This document shows, piece after piece, positions 46,835 through 56,441 of a stretch of 64,000 nucleotides of DNA. The DNA comes from Desulfuromonadaceae bacterium. GTDB taxonomy: Bacteria; Desulfobacterota; Desulfuromonadia; Desulfuromonadales; JAHYIW01. The stretch is taken from assembly GCA_019429445.1 (NCBI GenBank), contig JAHYIW010000009.1:41337-105336 (forward strand), given 5' to 3'. The position numbers were made by a program, and so were the translations under genes. Below the pieces are notes generated by a model. The model made no database searches. It was given only the letters and a program-made list of their open reading frames with translations, and was not told the origin of the DNA. Within the stretch, counting starts at the first letter, position 1; every line of letters begins with the position of its first letter.

Positions 46835-49215
46835 CGGAAAAACTCCCCGACAACGTCATTCTGACCACCCTCGACGACGCCATCAACTGGGGGCGCAAGA
46901 ACAGCCTCTGGCCTGCTTTTTTCGGTCTGTCGTGTTGCTTCGTCGAGATGATGACGAGCATGACGCCGCGCTTTGATCTCGCCCGTTTCGGCGCGGAAGT
47001 GCTGCGCGGTTCGCCACGCGAAGCCGACCTGATGATCATCTCCGGCACCCCGTTCAAGAAGATGGGGGCCTCAATCCTGCGCATCTACGCACAGATGGCC
47101 AACCCCAAATGGGTCATTTCCATGGGCAGTTGCGCCAACTCCGGCGGGATGTACGATGTCTACAGCGTCATCCAGGGGGTCAACCAGCTATTGCCGGTCG
47201 ATGTCTATATCCCCGGTTGTCCCCCGCGCCCCGAGGCGTTCATACAGGGGCTGATGCTGTTGCAGCAGAAGATCGTCAACGAGGAATCGCCCGCCCGCAA
47301 AGTGCTCGGCATGACCGGCGGCTGTGAAGGCTCGACCGGCCCGGTGCTGGTCGACGGCGTCAGCAAGGCGCGTGACCCACGCGGCCCCGGCTACACCGGC
47401 AGCTCCATTCGTGGCACCTCGATGCAGCACCCGGATTTCACCGGCAATCGGGCGCGCCGCCACTGGCGGCCGGCGCAACCCCGCGTCGCATTTCCGCAAC
47501 AATCTGATTTGAGTGCGGTCCTGCATGAACGCTTCGGCGTTCAGGTGCGGGTCGATCCCGGCGCCGCCGATATGCAGACCCTGATCGCCACCCCGGCAGC
47601 AACTCCGGCGCTGCTCCGATTTCTCAAGGACGAGGCGCCACAGCGTTATCGGCGGCTGGAGGATTTAACCGCTGTCGACGAGAGCGGTCGCCACCCCGGC
47701 AACGCTGAACGCTTTACCCTCACGTATCATCTGCTTAATTTTGACGATCCCGGCTATCTGCGCGTCAAGACCCCGCTGCGCGGTGATTTCCCCCAGGCAC
47801 CGTCGATCACCGACATCTGGCCCGCCGCCGACTGGTACGAGCGCGAAGTCTTTGATATGTTCGGGATTGATTTCGCCGGACACCCCGACCTGCGGCGCAT
47901 CCTCCTTCCTCCCAGCTGGGAAGGGCACCCGCTGCGCAAGGAACACCCCTCGCGCGCCACCGAAATGGCCCCGTTCACGGCCACTACCGCGCAACAATTT
48001 GAGCCCCTCGACGCCGGTGAATTCTTCAAGGGGAAACCGCTGGCGGACGATGACCGGGCGATGCTCCTCAACCTCGGACCACACCATCCAGGCACCCACG
48101 GCGTGCTGCGTCTGGTCGCCAAATTGCGCGGCGAAGAAGTGCTCGACCTTGATGCCGATATCGGCTATCACCACCGCGGCGCGGAAAAGATCGCCGAACG
48201 CCAGCACTGGAACCAATATATCCCCTACAGCGACCGGGTCGATTACCTGTCCGGAATTCTGAACAATCTCGCCTATCTGCGGCCACTTGAAACGCTGCTC
48301 GGAATCGAGGTGCCACAGCGAGCAGAATACGTTCGGGTGATGCTCTGCGAACTCTTCCGCATCGCCAGCCATCTGGTCTGGCTCGGCAGCTATGCTCATG
48401 ACATCGGCGCCATGACGCCGGTTTTCTACGCCTTCAATTCGCGCGAGAAAATTTTTGACATTATCGAAATGATCACCGGCGGGCGGATGCATCCCGCCTG
48501 GCTGCGCATCGGCGGGCTCCCTGCCGATCTGCCCAGCGGCTGGGAGAAGGTCGTCAAGGAATTCACCAAAGACTTCGATCAACTGATCAATGAACTCGAC
48601 AAGATGATTTCCGACGGGCCAATCTTTCGCGCCCGCACCGAGGGGGTCGGCGTGCTGAGTACCGCCGAGGCGATCGACTGGGGGGTCACCGGCCCGAACC
48701 TGCGCGCCACTGGTTTTGCCTGGGACCTGCGCAAGACGATGCCCTATTCGGTCTATGACGACTTCGATTTCGACATCGTCACCGCGCAAAACGGTGATTG
48801 TTACGACCGTTACAAAGTCCGCCTGCTGGAATTAAAGGAAAGTATCAAGATCGTTCGCCAGGCTGCCGACAATATGCCGGAAGGGCGCTGGACGAGTGTC
48901 GACAATCGTTATGCCTATCCGCAACGCCCCGACACCGAACGCGATATCGAGACGCTGATTCACCACTTCGTCAACACCTCGCGCGGCCTGACCCCGCCGG
49001 TCGGTGAATGTTACCGGGCGATCGAATCAAGCAAGGGGGAATACGGCTACTACATGATCTCCGACGGCGGCAACATCCCCTACCGGATGCGCATCCGCAC
49101 CCCGTCCTTCCCGCACATCCAGATCATGCCGATGCTTTCGCGCGGCTGGCAGCTGGCGGACATGATGGCGATCCTGGGGTCGGTGGATTTTATTTTGTCA
49201 GATCTGGATCGCTAA
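46831..49215 (+). CDS. nuoBCD: fused NADH-quinone oxidoreductase subunits B, C and D
   Basis: About 794 residues. NuoB (about 1-160) carries the N2 cluster cysteines C35, C36, C102 and C131. NuoC (about 225-385) has [20 protein letters not shown] and the HPLRKEHP tail. NuoD (about 400-794) starts [16 protein letters not shown] and ends [11 protein letters not shown]. The frame is continuous throughout. Together they form the quinone-reducing module at the peripheral arm. GGAGG precedes ATG 46831; an upstream start at 46753 would lie within nuoA. Confidence 0.95.
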   Translation: MTEKLPDNVILTTLDDAINWGRKNSLWPAFFGLSCCFVEMMTSMTPRFDLARFGAEVLRGSPREADLMIISGTPFKKMGASILRIYAQMANPKWVISMGSCANSGGMYDVYSVIQGVNQLLPVDVYIPGCPPRPEAFIQGLMLLQQKIVNEESPARKVLGMTGGCEGSTGPVLVDGVSKARDPRGPGYTGSSIRGTSMQHPDFTGNRARRHWRPAQPRVAFPQQSDLSAVLHERFGVQVRVDPGAADMQTLIATPAATPALLRFLKDEAPQRYRRLEDLTAVDESGRHPGNAERFTLTYHLLNFDDPGYLRVKTPLRGDFPQAPSITDIWPAADWYEREVFDMFGIDFAGHPDLRRILLPPSWEGHPLRKEHPSRATEMAPFTATTAQQFEPLDAGEFFKGKPLADDDRAMLLNLGPHHPGTHGVLRLVAKLRGEEVLDLDADIGYHHRGAEKIAERQHWNQYIPYSDRVDYLSGILNNLAYLRPLETLLGIEVPQRAEYVRVMLCELFRIASHLVWLGSYAHDIGAMTPVFYAFNSREKIFDIIEMITGGRMHPAWLRIGGLPADLPSGWEKVVKEFTKDFDQLINELDKMISDGPIFRARTEGVGVLSTAEAIDWGVTGPNLRATGFAWDLRKTMPYSVYDDFDFDIVTAQNGDCYDRYKVRLLELKESIKIVRQAADNMPEGRWTSVDNRYAYPQRPDTERDIETLIHHFVNTSRGLTPPVGECYRAIESSKGEYGYYMISDGGNIPYRMRIRTPSFPHIQIMPMLSRGWQLADMMAILGSVDFILSDLDR

Positions 49216-49223
49216 AAAGGCGA

Positions 49224-49430
49224 TTTCACCACAGAGGACACGGAGAACACGGAGAAAACAAAGATAATTAAACAGGGATATTCAGGATGATCAGAATCAA
49301 AGTTTACGGTTTTGACTTTAACCTCAAAAGATTTTGTTTTTGATTCTAAACCCTGAGCATCCTTTTTAAATAAAGGTTTTGGAGTATTGAGATTTTCTCC
49401 GTGTCCTCCGTGCTCTCCGTGGTGAGAAAA
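49224..49430. repeat. long imperfect inverted repeat between nuoBCD and nuoE
   Basis: The outer arms (TTTCACCACAGAGGACACGG at 49224 and its counterpart ending CCGTGGTGAGAAAA at 49430) are nearly complementary over about 35 bases. Inner arms AGGATGATCAGAATCAAA (49284) and TTTGATTCT...GAGCATCCT also pair. The whole 207-base unit could fold into one long stem. Its right end abuts the nuoE start and supplies GGTGAG and AAAAAAGG in the ribosome-binding position. Confidence 0.75.
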
Positions 49431-49437
49431 AAGGTTT

Positions 49438-49923
49438 ATGGAACTACTACCCGAAAATCAGCAAGAATTCTTTCGCAGCAAAGCCGCCGCCATCGCCCAC
49501 CCGCGTGAGCTGGTGATCGACGCCTTGCGCGCGGTGCAGAGCCACCATGGCTGGGTACCGGACGAGGGCGTGACGCTGGTCGCCGCGCTGCTCGGGATTC
49601 TGCCGATTGAGGTCGAGGAAGTGGCGACCTTTTATGACAAGATTTTCCGCCGTCCGGTCGGCAAGCGGGTCATCCATGTCTGCGATTCGATCTGCTGCTG
49701 GACCCGCGAGGGGGAAGCGATCTTCGCCTATCTGCAAGAAAAACTCGGCATTGCACCGGGGGAAACAACAGCGGACGGGGTTTTCACCCTGCTGCCGACC
49801 TGTTGTCTGGGGGCCTGCGGCGACGCGCCGGCGATGATGATCGGTCTGACCACCTACGGCCCACTGACTCCGCAACGGGTCGACGAGATTCTGGCTCAGG
49901 TACGCGCAGAGGTGTCGGCATGA
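49438..49923 (+). CDS. nuoE: NADH-quinone oxidoreductase subunit E
   Basis: 161 residues of the thioredoxin-like 2Fe-2S family. The cluster cysteines appear in HVCDSICCW and TCCLGACGDAPAMM. It is part of the NADH-dehydrogenase module. Its ATG lies 7 bases after the inverted repeat, and its stop overlaps the nuoF start. Confidence 0.94.
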   Translation: MELLPENQQEFFRSKAAAIAHPRELVIDALRAVQSHHGWVPDEGVTLVAALLGILPIEVEEVATFYDKIFRRPVGKRVIHVCDSICCWTREGEAIFAYLQEKLGIAPGETTADGVFTLLPTCCLGACGDAPAMMIGLTTYGPLTPQRVDEILAQVRAEVSA

Positions 49924-51212
49924 GCCCCAGGATCAGCGAGTACCCGCAGGTGCTGTTCAAGAATCGTGTTCCCGGCGAGACGGTCCTGATTGACGGCTAC
50001 CGCACGACCGGCGGCTATACGGCCTTGGAAAAAGCGTTCAAAGAGCTCGATCCGGCGACGATTCGCGATCAGGCCAAACGCGCCAACCTGCGCGGTCGTG
50101 GTGGCGCGGGGTTCCCGACCGGGATCAAATGGTCGTTCTTCCCCGCCGATCAGCCAGGGAAAAAATATCTGGTCTGCAACTGCGACGAGATGGAGCCGGG
50201 CACCTACAAAGATCGGGAGCTGCTCAGGGCCGATCCGCATCAGCTGATTGAAGGGGTGATCATCTCTGCCTTTGCGCTGCAAACTCCGGTCGCCTATATT
50301 TTCATTCGTTACGCCTTCGAGGACTGTGCTGCCAATCTCGACCGCGCGGTCGCCGAAGCTACTGCCGCCGGGTATCTCGGCAAGAACATCCTCGGCAGCG
50401 GCTTCGACTGTGAAATCCACGTCCACCGCAGCGCCGGGCGTTACATCCTCGGCGAGGAAACGGCCCTGCTCAACGGCCTGGAAGGGAAACGCCCCAACCC
50501 GCGCTCGAAGCCGCCCTTTCCGGCGGTGCGCGGCCTCTTCGGTCAACCGACCACCGTGAACAATGTCGAGACTTTGGCGAACGTACCGCATATCATCAAC
50601 CACGGCGCGGAATGGTACAAAGGGCTGGCACGCACCCTGGAGGGGGCCGGGACCAAGCTCTTCGGGCTCTCCGGACATCTCGAACGCACCGCCTGTTTCG
50701 AACTGCCGGTCGGCATTCCGCTGCGCGAGGTGGTCGAAGAGGTCGGCGGCGGGGTACGCGGCGGGCGCACGTTCAAGGCCTGTCTGCCGGGGGGTGCCTC
50801 AACTCCCTATCTGACCGCCGCCCAGCTCGATACTCCGCTCGACTTTGAACCGCTCGAAGCGGTCGGCAGCCGCTTCGGCACCGCCGGGGTGACGGTCTTC
50901 GACGATACCACCTGCATGGTCGCGGCGACGCTCAACCTGATCCGCTTCTTCGCCCGCGAAAGTTGCGGCTGGTGCACCCCCTGTCGCGACGGGCTGCCGG
51001 TGGTGGCCTGGCTGCTGAACAAGATCGAATCAGGCAAGGCCACTTTCGATGACATCGACATGCTCAAGGACCAGTTTCGCAACATCAGCGGTCGTTCGTT
51101 CTGCGCCCTTGCCGAAGGGGCGATGGGCCCGGTTGCCGGACTCCTTAACCATTTTGAACAGGAACTTGCGGATCACGTTATCAAGGGACGTTGTCCGCTG
51201 AAGAAAAAGTAA
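49920..51212 (+). CDS. nuoF: NADH-quinone oxidoreductase subunit F
   Basis: About 430 residues. The FMN/NADH site reads RGRGGAGFPTGIKW, and the N3 4Fe-4S cluster is ESCGWCTPCRDG. It oxidises NADH and passes electrons to the Fe-S chain. ATG 49920 overlaps the nuoE stop (ATGA) and gives the usual N-terminus; the longer open frame lies inside nuoE. Confidence 0.95.
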   Translation: MSPRISEYPQVLFKNRVPGETVLIDGYRTTGGYTALEKAFKELDPATIRDQAKRANLRGRGGAGFPTGIKWSFFPADQPGKKYLVCNCDEMEPGTYKDRELLRADPHQLIEGVIISAFALQTPVAYIFIRYAFEDCAANLDRAVAEATAAGYLGKNILGSGFDCEIHVHRSAGRYILGEETALLNGLEGKRPNPRSKPPFPAVRGLFGQPTTVNNVETLANVPHIINHGAEWYKGLARTLEGAGTKLFGLSGHLERTACFELPVGIPLREVVEEVGGGVRGGRTFKACLPGGASTPYLTAAQLDTPLDFEPLEAVGSRFGTAGVTVFDDTTCMVAATLNLIRFFARESCGWCTPCRDGLPVVAWLLNKIESGKATFDDIDMLKDQFRNISGRSFCALAEGAMGPVAGLLNHFEQELADHVIKGRCPLKKK

Positions 51213-51214
51213 CC

Positions 51215-53626
51215 ATGCCGACCCTGACCATCGACAACCAGACCGTTACCGTAGCCGATGGCACCACCGTTATCCAGGCGGCGGAACGTCTGGGACTGGT
51301 GATTCCGCACTTCTGCTATCATGAAGCCCTCGGGGCGGCGGGGGCGTGTCGGCTCTGCGCGGTAAAAATCGACAGCGGTCCGATCAAGGGGATCCAGATG
51401 GCCTGCATGGTCCCGGCGCAGGACGGTATGGTAGTGACAACGCTCGACCCGGAAGCGGTGGAATTTCGCGCTCATGTTGCTGAATGGGCAATGACCGACC
51501 ACCCCCACGACTGCCCGGTCTGCGATGAAGGGGGGGAATGTCAGCTTCAGGAGATGACGATCGCCGCCGGTCACGGGACGCGGCGTTTCCGGGGATTGAA
51601 ACGCACCTATCCGAATCAGGATCTTGGCCCGTTCATCGTCCAGGAGATGAACCGCTGCATCCAGTGCTACCGTTGCGTGCGTACCTACCGCGACTACTGT
51701 GGCGGCACCGATTACGGCACCTTCGGGTCGCGCAACCGGGTCGCCTACGGGCGGGTCACGGCAGGACGGCTCGCAAGTCCCTTCTCCGGCAATATTATCG
51801 ATGTCTGCCCGACCGGCGTTCTCACCGACAAAACCTTCCGCTTCAAATGCCGCAGTTGGGACTTGCAGGAAGCGCCATCGGTCTGCCCGCACTGCTCCCT
51901 CGGCTGCAACACCCTCCCCGGTGGACGCTATCGCGAACTGTTACGGGTTAAGGCGCGGGTCAATCGCGCGGTCAATGGCTTCTTCATCTGCGACCGGGGG
52001 CGTTTCGGCCACGGTTATCAGAATCATCCCCAACGCTTGCGGGAACCGCACGTCGATGGCGAAAGCGTCAGCTGGAACGACGCTCTGGCCGCCGTCCACG
52101 AACGAATCAGCCAAACCATCGAGCACCACGGCCACGGAACGGTCGCCTTCCTCGGCTCATGTCGCGCCACCCTTGAAGCAAACCTGTTGCTCGGGCAGTG
52201 GGCGGCAGCGACCAGCTGTACCCGAACGGTGTACGAATGTCATCCCGAGTTTGATCGCATCGCCCGCACCGTTACCGCCCGGCTCGGCGACCAGCGCCGC
52301 AGTCTTGGCGACATCCAGAGCAGCGACTTCATCCTGCTGATCGGCGCGGAACCACTGGCCGAAGCACCGCTGCTGGCGCTGGCCATCCGTCAGGCGGAGC
52401 GTAACGGCGCCCGGATTGTGATCCTCGATCCGCGTCCACCGCAACTGCCGTGTAGCTTCGAGCAGCTCCCCCTGACGCCGGAACAATTGCAACTGGCGCT
52501 GGAACAGTTGGCAACGAACAAGTTCAAGGGCTGGACGCGGGACGAATCGACCACCCTGCGAAATCTTGGGAAAGACCTGACGGCGGCGCAAAACCCGGTC
52601 ATCATCGGCGCGGGCGCCCTGCTCGGCGCGGCGGGGATTGAGCGGCTCTTCGATCTGGTCGATGCCTCTTCGACAGCAGCGCGACCGTGTGGAGTGCTGG
52701 TGCCGCTGTCCGGACCGAACAGCTACGCCAGTGGCCTGCTCTCGAATGGCGGCCCCGATTTTGACGACCTGCTCGACGCCATCCTCAACGGGACGATAAA
52801 AGCGCTGGTCTGCCTTGAGACCGATCCGTTTGAGGATTATCCGCAGCACGGTCGCGCCCAGTCGGCACTGGCACAGCTGGAGAATCTGATTGTTCTCGAC
52901 GCACTGCCAACCGAGACCACCCGTCACGCCGAGATCGTCCTGCCGACCACGGTTCCGGTCGAAAGTGACGGCTGTTACATCAACCATGAAGGGCGCCTCC
53001 AGGCGTTCGCTAAAGTCCTTGATCCGGGGCTCAGTGTTGCCATAACCGGTGGCGGCGATCATCCGCCGCGCACCTTTGAACAGAGCGCCCCCGGCAGCCT
53101 GCCCCGCCCGGCGTGGGCGATTCTGGCGGAGATTTTAAATCAACCGACCGAAACAGCAGCGCTGCGTCAGCAGCTCGCGCGCACCGATAATCGTTTCGCT
53201 GCCCTGACGCGAATTCATCCTGCAGCTGAAGGAGAGATTGTCACCGCCATCGGCATTCCGCCCCGACCACAAGATGATGACGGTGCGGTGGTGAGAAGCG
53301 TTCCCGGCAGCCTGCAACTCTGGCCGATCGACACGTTCGGTGGGGCTGATATCTTCGCCACCTATTCAGTCCATCTCGATCCGCTGCGTGACGAGCCGTA
53401 CATTCTCCTGGCCGACGAAGACGCCCAACAGCGTGGTCTGACAGATGGTGCCGATGCCGTCCTGACCAGCGAACTCGGTCATCTCAGATTACGCGTCCGT
53501 TGCACCGCAACCGTCCCGGCAGGGATCGCCTTCCTGCCCCATCTGCTGCGCGGTGCCGCTTCCGGTTTTGTACCGGGTGGCGGCGCGCTGAGTTGCACAT
53601 TGAAAGCGGTCGAGGGGGAAGCATGA
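51215..53626 (+). CDS. nuoG: NADH-quinone oxidoreductase subunit G
   Basis: About 803 residues. It has a 2Fe-2S ferredoxin domain (CYHEALGAAGACRLC), the HDCPVCDEGGECQLQ and CIQCYRCVRTYRDYC cluster motifs, and the extra N7 site starting CPHCSLGCN with a fourth cysteine in FFICDRGRFGH, as in E. coli NuoG. The large C-terminal molybdopterin-like domain is divergent. ATG 51215 follows the nuoF stop by two bases. The stop overlaps nuoH. Confidence 0.92.
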   Translation: MPTLTIDNQTVTVADGTTVIQAAERLGLVIPHFCYHEALGAAGACRLCAVKIDSGPIKGIQMACMVPAQDGMVVTTLDPEAVEFRAHVAEWAMTDHPHDCPVCDEGGECQLQEMTIAAGHGTRRFRGLKRTYPNQDLGPFIVQEMNRCIQCYRCVRTYRDYCGGTDYGTFGSRNRVAYGRVTAGRLASPFSGNIIDVCPTGVLTDKTFRFKCRSWDLQEAPSVCPHCSLGCNTLPGGRYRELLRVKARVNRAVNGFFICDRGRFGHGYQNHPQRLREPHVDGESVSWNDALAAVHERISQTIEHHGHGTVAFLGSCRATLEANLLLGQWAAATSCTRTVYECHPEFDRIARTVTARLGDQRRSLGDIQSSDFILLIGAEPLAEAPLLALAIRQAERNGARIVILDPRPPQLPCSFEQLPLTPEQLQLALEQLATNKFKGWTRDESTTLRNLGKDLTAAQNPVIIGAGALLGAAGIERLFDLVDASSTAARPCGVLVPLSGPNSYASGLLSNGGPDFDDLLDAILNGTIKALVCLETDPFEDYPQHGRAQSALAQLENLIVLDALPTETTRHAEIVLPTTVPVESDGCYINHEGRLQAFAKVLDPGLSVAITGGGDHPPRTFEQSAPGSLPRPAWAILAEILNQPTETAALRQQLARTDNRFAALTRIHPAAEGEIVTAIGIPPRPQDDDGAVVRSVPGSLQLWPIDTFGGADIFATYSVHLDPLRDEPYILLADEDAQQRGLTDGADAVLTSELGHLRLRVRCTATVPAGIAFLPHLLRGAASGFVPGGGALSCTLKAVEGEA

Positions 53627-54621
53627 TGCTTGAGCTCCTCATCAGCGGATTATTGATTCTGATTAAACTGGTGCTGATCTTCGGCGTGGTGCTCGGTCTG
53701 GCGGCCTACCTGGTGCTGGCGGAACGCAAGATCCTCGGGCGCATGCAGATGCGCCCCGGTCCCAACCGTACCGGACCCTGCGGCCTGATTCAGCCCCTCG
53801 CCGACCTGATCAAGCTGCTCAGCAAAGAAGATTTCATGCCTGCCGATGCCGACAAGCTGGTCTATCTCTTCGCCCCCGGCCTGACCGCACTGGTCGCCCT
53901 GCTGACCTTCGCGGTGGTGCCGTTTTCGCCGCCGCTGCACATCTTCGGGCGCGAGCTGCCGATGGTGGTCTGCGATCTGAATGTCGGGGTGCTCTACTTC
54001 CTGGCGTTTTCCTCGCTGGCAGTCTACGGGGTTGTTCTCGGTGGCTGGGCGTCGGGGTCGAAATACGCCCTGATCGGTTCGATCCGCGCCCTCTCCCAGC
54101 TGGTCTCCTACGAGCTGGCGATGGGGCTGGCGATTGCGCCGGTGATCATGGCCGCGCGGTCATTCTCGCTGACCGACATCGTCATGGCACAAAAGCAGCT
54201 GCCATTTATCCTGACGCAACCGCTCGGCTTCCTGATTTTCGTGGTCTGCATTTTTGCCGAATCGAAACGCACGCCGTTCGACATGCCGGAGGCGGAGAAC
54301 GAGATTGTCGCCGGATTTCATACCGAATATTCGGGGATGCGCTTCGGTCTCTTTTTCGTTGGTGAATATATCAACCTGGTCATCCTCGGCAGCATGACCA
54401 CGGTCTTTTTTCTCGGCGGTTGGCACGGCCCGCTGTTGCCGCCGATCGTCTGGTTCGCTGGCAAGGCGTTGTTTGTCGCCTTCGTCTTCATCTGGGTACG
54501 CGGCAGTCAACCGCGCCTGCGTTACGATCAGTTGATGAATATTGGCTGGAAAGTCCTGCTTCCCCTCGGTCTGCTCAATCTGCTGGTGACCGGAGCGGCG
54601 CTGCTCTGGATGAATGGATAG
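53623..54621 (+). CDS. nuoH: NADH-quinone oxidoreductase subunit H
   Basis: About 332 residues, eight TM helices. Signatures are AERKILGRMQMRPGPNRTG near the N-terminus and ESKRTPFDMPEAENEIVAG, both at the quinone-entry region. ATG 53623 overlaps the nuoG stop with a GAGGGGGA ribosome-binding site. It forms the membrane quinone chamber of complex I. Confidence 0.95.
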   Translation: MMLELLISGLLILIKLVLIFGVVLGLAAYLVLAERKILGRMQMRPGPNRTGPCGLIQPLADLIKLLSKEDFMPADADKLVYLFAPGLTALVALLTFAVVPFSPPLHIFGRELPMVVCDLNVGVLYFLAFSSLAVYGVVLGGWASGSKYALIGSIRALSQLVSYELAMGLAIAPVIMAARSFSLTDIVMAQKQLPFILTQPLGFLIFVVCIFAESKRTPFDMPEAENEIVAGFHTEYSGMRFGLFFVGEYINLVILGSMTTVFFLGGWHGPLLPPIVWFAGKALFVAFVFIWVRGSQPRLRYDQLMNIGWKVLLPLGLLNLLVTGAALLWMNG

Positions 54622-54624
54622 CTT

Positions 54625-55155
54625 ATGGGTCTCTGGCGCGACATATCCGGCACCTGGAAACCGATGTGGATCACCCTCCGCTACCTGTTTCGCAAACCGG
54701 TGACCATCGAATATCCGGAGCAGAAGCGGACCCCGCCCCCCCGTTACCGGGCGCAACTGATCCTGACCCGCGACCCGGAGGGGAAAGAGCGCTGCGTTGC
54801 CTGTTACCTGTGCAGCGCCGCATGCCCGGTCGACTGCATCTCCCTGCAGGCCGCCGAAGACGCCGACGGTCGCCGTTACGCCGCCTGGTTCCGGATCAAC
54901 TTCGCCCGCTGTATCTTCTGCGGACTGTGCACCGAGGCGTGCCCGACACTGGCGATCCAAACCAGCATCCATTACGAAATCTGCAAACGTGATCCACTCA
55001 GTCTGGTCTTCGAGAAAGAAGACCTGCTGGTCGATCACGGCGGCAAGGATAAATTCTACAACTTTTACAAACACGCCGGCATCGGCGTCTGCAAACCGCG
55101 CGGTGGCGGCGACGGCGAATATGGGCCGGTGGATGTGAAGGATTTACTGCCTTAA
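54625..55155 (+). CDS. nuoI: NADH-quinone oxidoreductase subunit I
   Basis: 176 residues. Two 4Fe-4S ferredoxin motifs are visible, CVACYLCSAACPVDCI and CIFCGLCTEACPTLAI. It carries clusters N6a and N6b between NuoG and NuoBCD. Its start follows nuoH by 3 bases. Confidence 0.95.
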   Translation: MGLWRDISGTWKPMWITLRYLFRKPVTIEYPEQKRTPPPRYRAQLILTRDPEGKERCVACYLCSAACPVDCISLQAAEDADGRRYAAWFRINFARCIFCGLCTEACPTLAIQTSIHYEICKRDPLSLVFEKEDLLVDHGGKDKFYNFYKHAGIGVCKPRGGGDGEYGPVDVKDLLP

Positions 55156-55162
55156 AGCTTTG

Positions 55163-55471
55163 TTTTTCACCACGGAGAACACGGAGGACACGGAGAAAAA
55201 CAAGAAGAAGGCAGGGAAAATAAAAATGGTAATTATTCAGCTCTTTTGTAGGAGCGGCTTTAGCCGCGAACCATCGCGCCTGAAGGCGACTCCTGCAACG
55301 TCATTCCGGCAGGGGTTTAGCCGGAATCCAGGGTTTTGAGGGTTGAAAGTCTAGATCCCCGACAGGATCGCTCGGGGATGACGACCTTTGGGTGGGCAGG
55401 TGAATAGTTACCTAAAAAGATTGGTTTTATGACTTCTCCGTGATCTCCGTGTCCTCCGTGGTGAGAAAAAA
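55163..55471. repeat. long inverted repeat between nuoI and nuoJ with nested REP units
   Basis: Outer arms TTTTCACCACGGAGAACACG (55163) and CCGTGGTGAGAAAA (to about 55468) are complementary over about 38 bases, and inner TAATTATTCAGCT / GGTGAATAGTTA also pair. It matches the element at 49224. Inside lie two other palindromic units (55247-55297 and 55299-55383). No gene is present. Confidence 0.75.
55247..55383. repeat. two nested REP-like palindromes
   Basis: The first (55247-55297) begins TGTAGGAGCGGCTTTAGCCG and ends GGCGACTCCTGCA. The second (55299-55383) begins CGTCATTCCGGC and ends CTCGGGGATGACG. Such units are known as REP-like sequences in many Proteobacteria. They are inserted in the middle of the larger inverted repeat. 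Confidence 0.65.
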
Positions 55472-55580
55472 TGCGTTTAACGGTTGACCTACACGAAACT
55501 TGCAAAACAAAAAACAGGACTTTTGATCAACTTCAACGAAAGGCTGCTCAAGGACGGAATCAAGCGATTAGTATTATCAC

Positions 55581-55617
55581 CCTCTTCGTGATCTCCGTGT
55601 CCTTCGTGGTGAGAAAA
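55581..55617 (+). repeat. CTCCGTG repeat providing the nuoJ ribosome-binding region
   Basis: CTCTTCGTGATCTCCGTGTC and TTCGTGGTGAGAAAATAA match the repeat arms at 49393 and 55433. It stops three bases before the GTG start of nuoJ, so GGTGAG lies at ribosome-binding distance. No left arm is adjacent. Confidence 0.65.
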
Positions 55618-55620
55618 TAA

Positions 55621-56139
55621 GTGGAACAACTATTAACCAACATATTCTTCTACATCCTCGCATCAGCCGCACTCATCGCCACGCTGATGAGCGTGACGCG
55701 GCGTAATCCGGTGCATGCGGTGATCTATCTGGTGCTGGGGTTCTTTGCCCTGGCGCTGATCTTCTACCTGCTCGGCGCGCCGCTGATTGCCGCCTGGGAG
55801 GTGATTGTTTATGCCGGGGCGATCATGGTGCTGTTCCTCTTTATCATCATGATCCTGCAACTGGCCCCGCAGGATCTCCCCGCCGCCGCCGGTTACGGAC
55901 GCTGGCTGCCAGCGTTGCTCCTCGGGGGGACGATTGCCGCCTGCTCGGTGCTGCTGATCATGACCGACCCGCTGGCAAGCAGTCGCCTGCCGTCGTTCTA
56001 CGCCGCGCCGCGCGCCTTCGGCCAGGCGCTCTTTTGCCACTATGCACTGGCGGTCGAGGCGGCCTCGCTGCAATTGCTCTTCGCCGCGGTCGGCGCCTGG
56101 TACATCGGGCGTCCCGATAGCCGAAAGGGGTCAAAATGA
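55621..56139 (+). CDS. nuoJ: NADH-quinone oxidoreductase subunit J
   Basis: 172 residues, five TM helices, with the conserved GAIMVLFLFIIMIL segment. It starts with GTG right after a repeat arm. It is part of the membrane arm and overlaps nuoK by 4 bases. Confidence 0.92.
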   Translation: MEQLLTNIFFYILASAALIATLMSVTRRNPVHAVIYLVLGFFALALIFYLLGAPLIAAWEVIVYAGAIMVLFLFIIMILQLAPQDLPAAAGYGRWLPALLLGGTIAACSVLLIMTDPLASSRLPSFYAAPRAFGQALFCHYALAVEAASLQLLFAAVGAWYIGRPDSRKGSK

Positions 56140-56441
56140 CCGTCCCGTTCGGGCATGTTCTGATCCTCGCCGCCCTCCTCTTCGCCATCGGTCTCGGTTC
56201 GGTGCTGGCCCGCCGCACCCTGATCATGATCCTCATCGGTGTTGAAATCATGGTCAGCGCCGCCGTGCTGGTGCTGGTTGCAGCCTCGGCATTCTGGCAG
56301 CAGCTGGACGGTCAACTCTTCGTGCTCTTTTTGTTGACCACGACTGCGGCAGAGGTCGCCATCGCCCTGGCGCTGGTCGTCACCTTGCGGCGACGGACCG
56401 GCACGACTGACGCCGATGCGTTCTCGGAGTTGCGCGGATGA
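56136..56441 (+). CDS. nuoK: NADH-quinone oxidoreductase subunit K
   Basis: 101 residues, three TM helices. The conserved glutamates of the proton path are in GVEIMVSAA and TAAEVAIALA. Its start and stop overlap nuoJ and nuoL (ATGA). Confidence 0.94.
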   Translation: MTVPFGHVLILAALLFAIGLGSVLARRTLIMILIGVEIMVSAAVLVLVAASAFWQQLDGQLFVLFLLTTTAAEVAIALALVVTLRRRTGTTDADAFSELRG

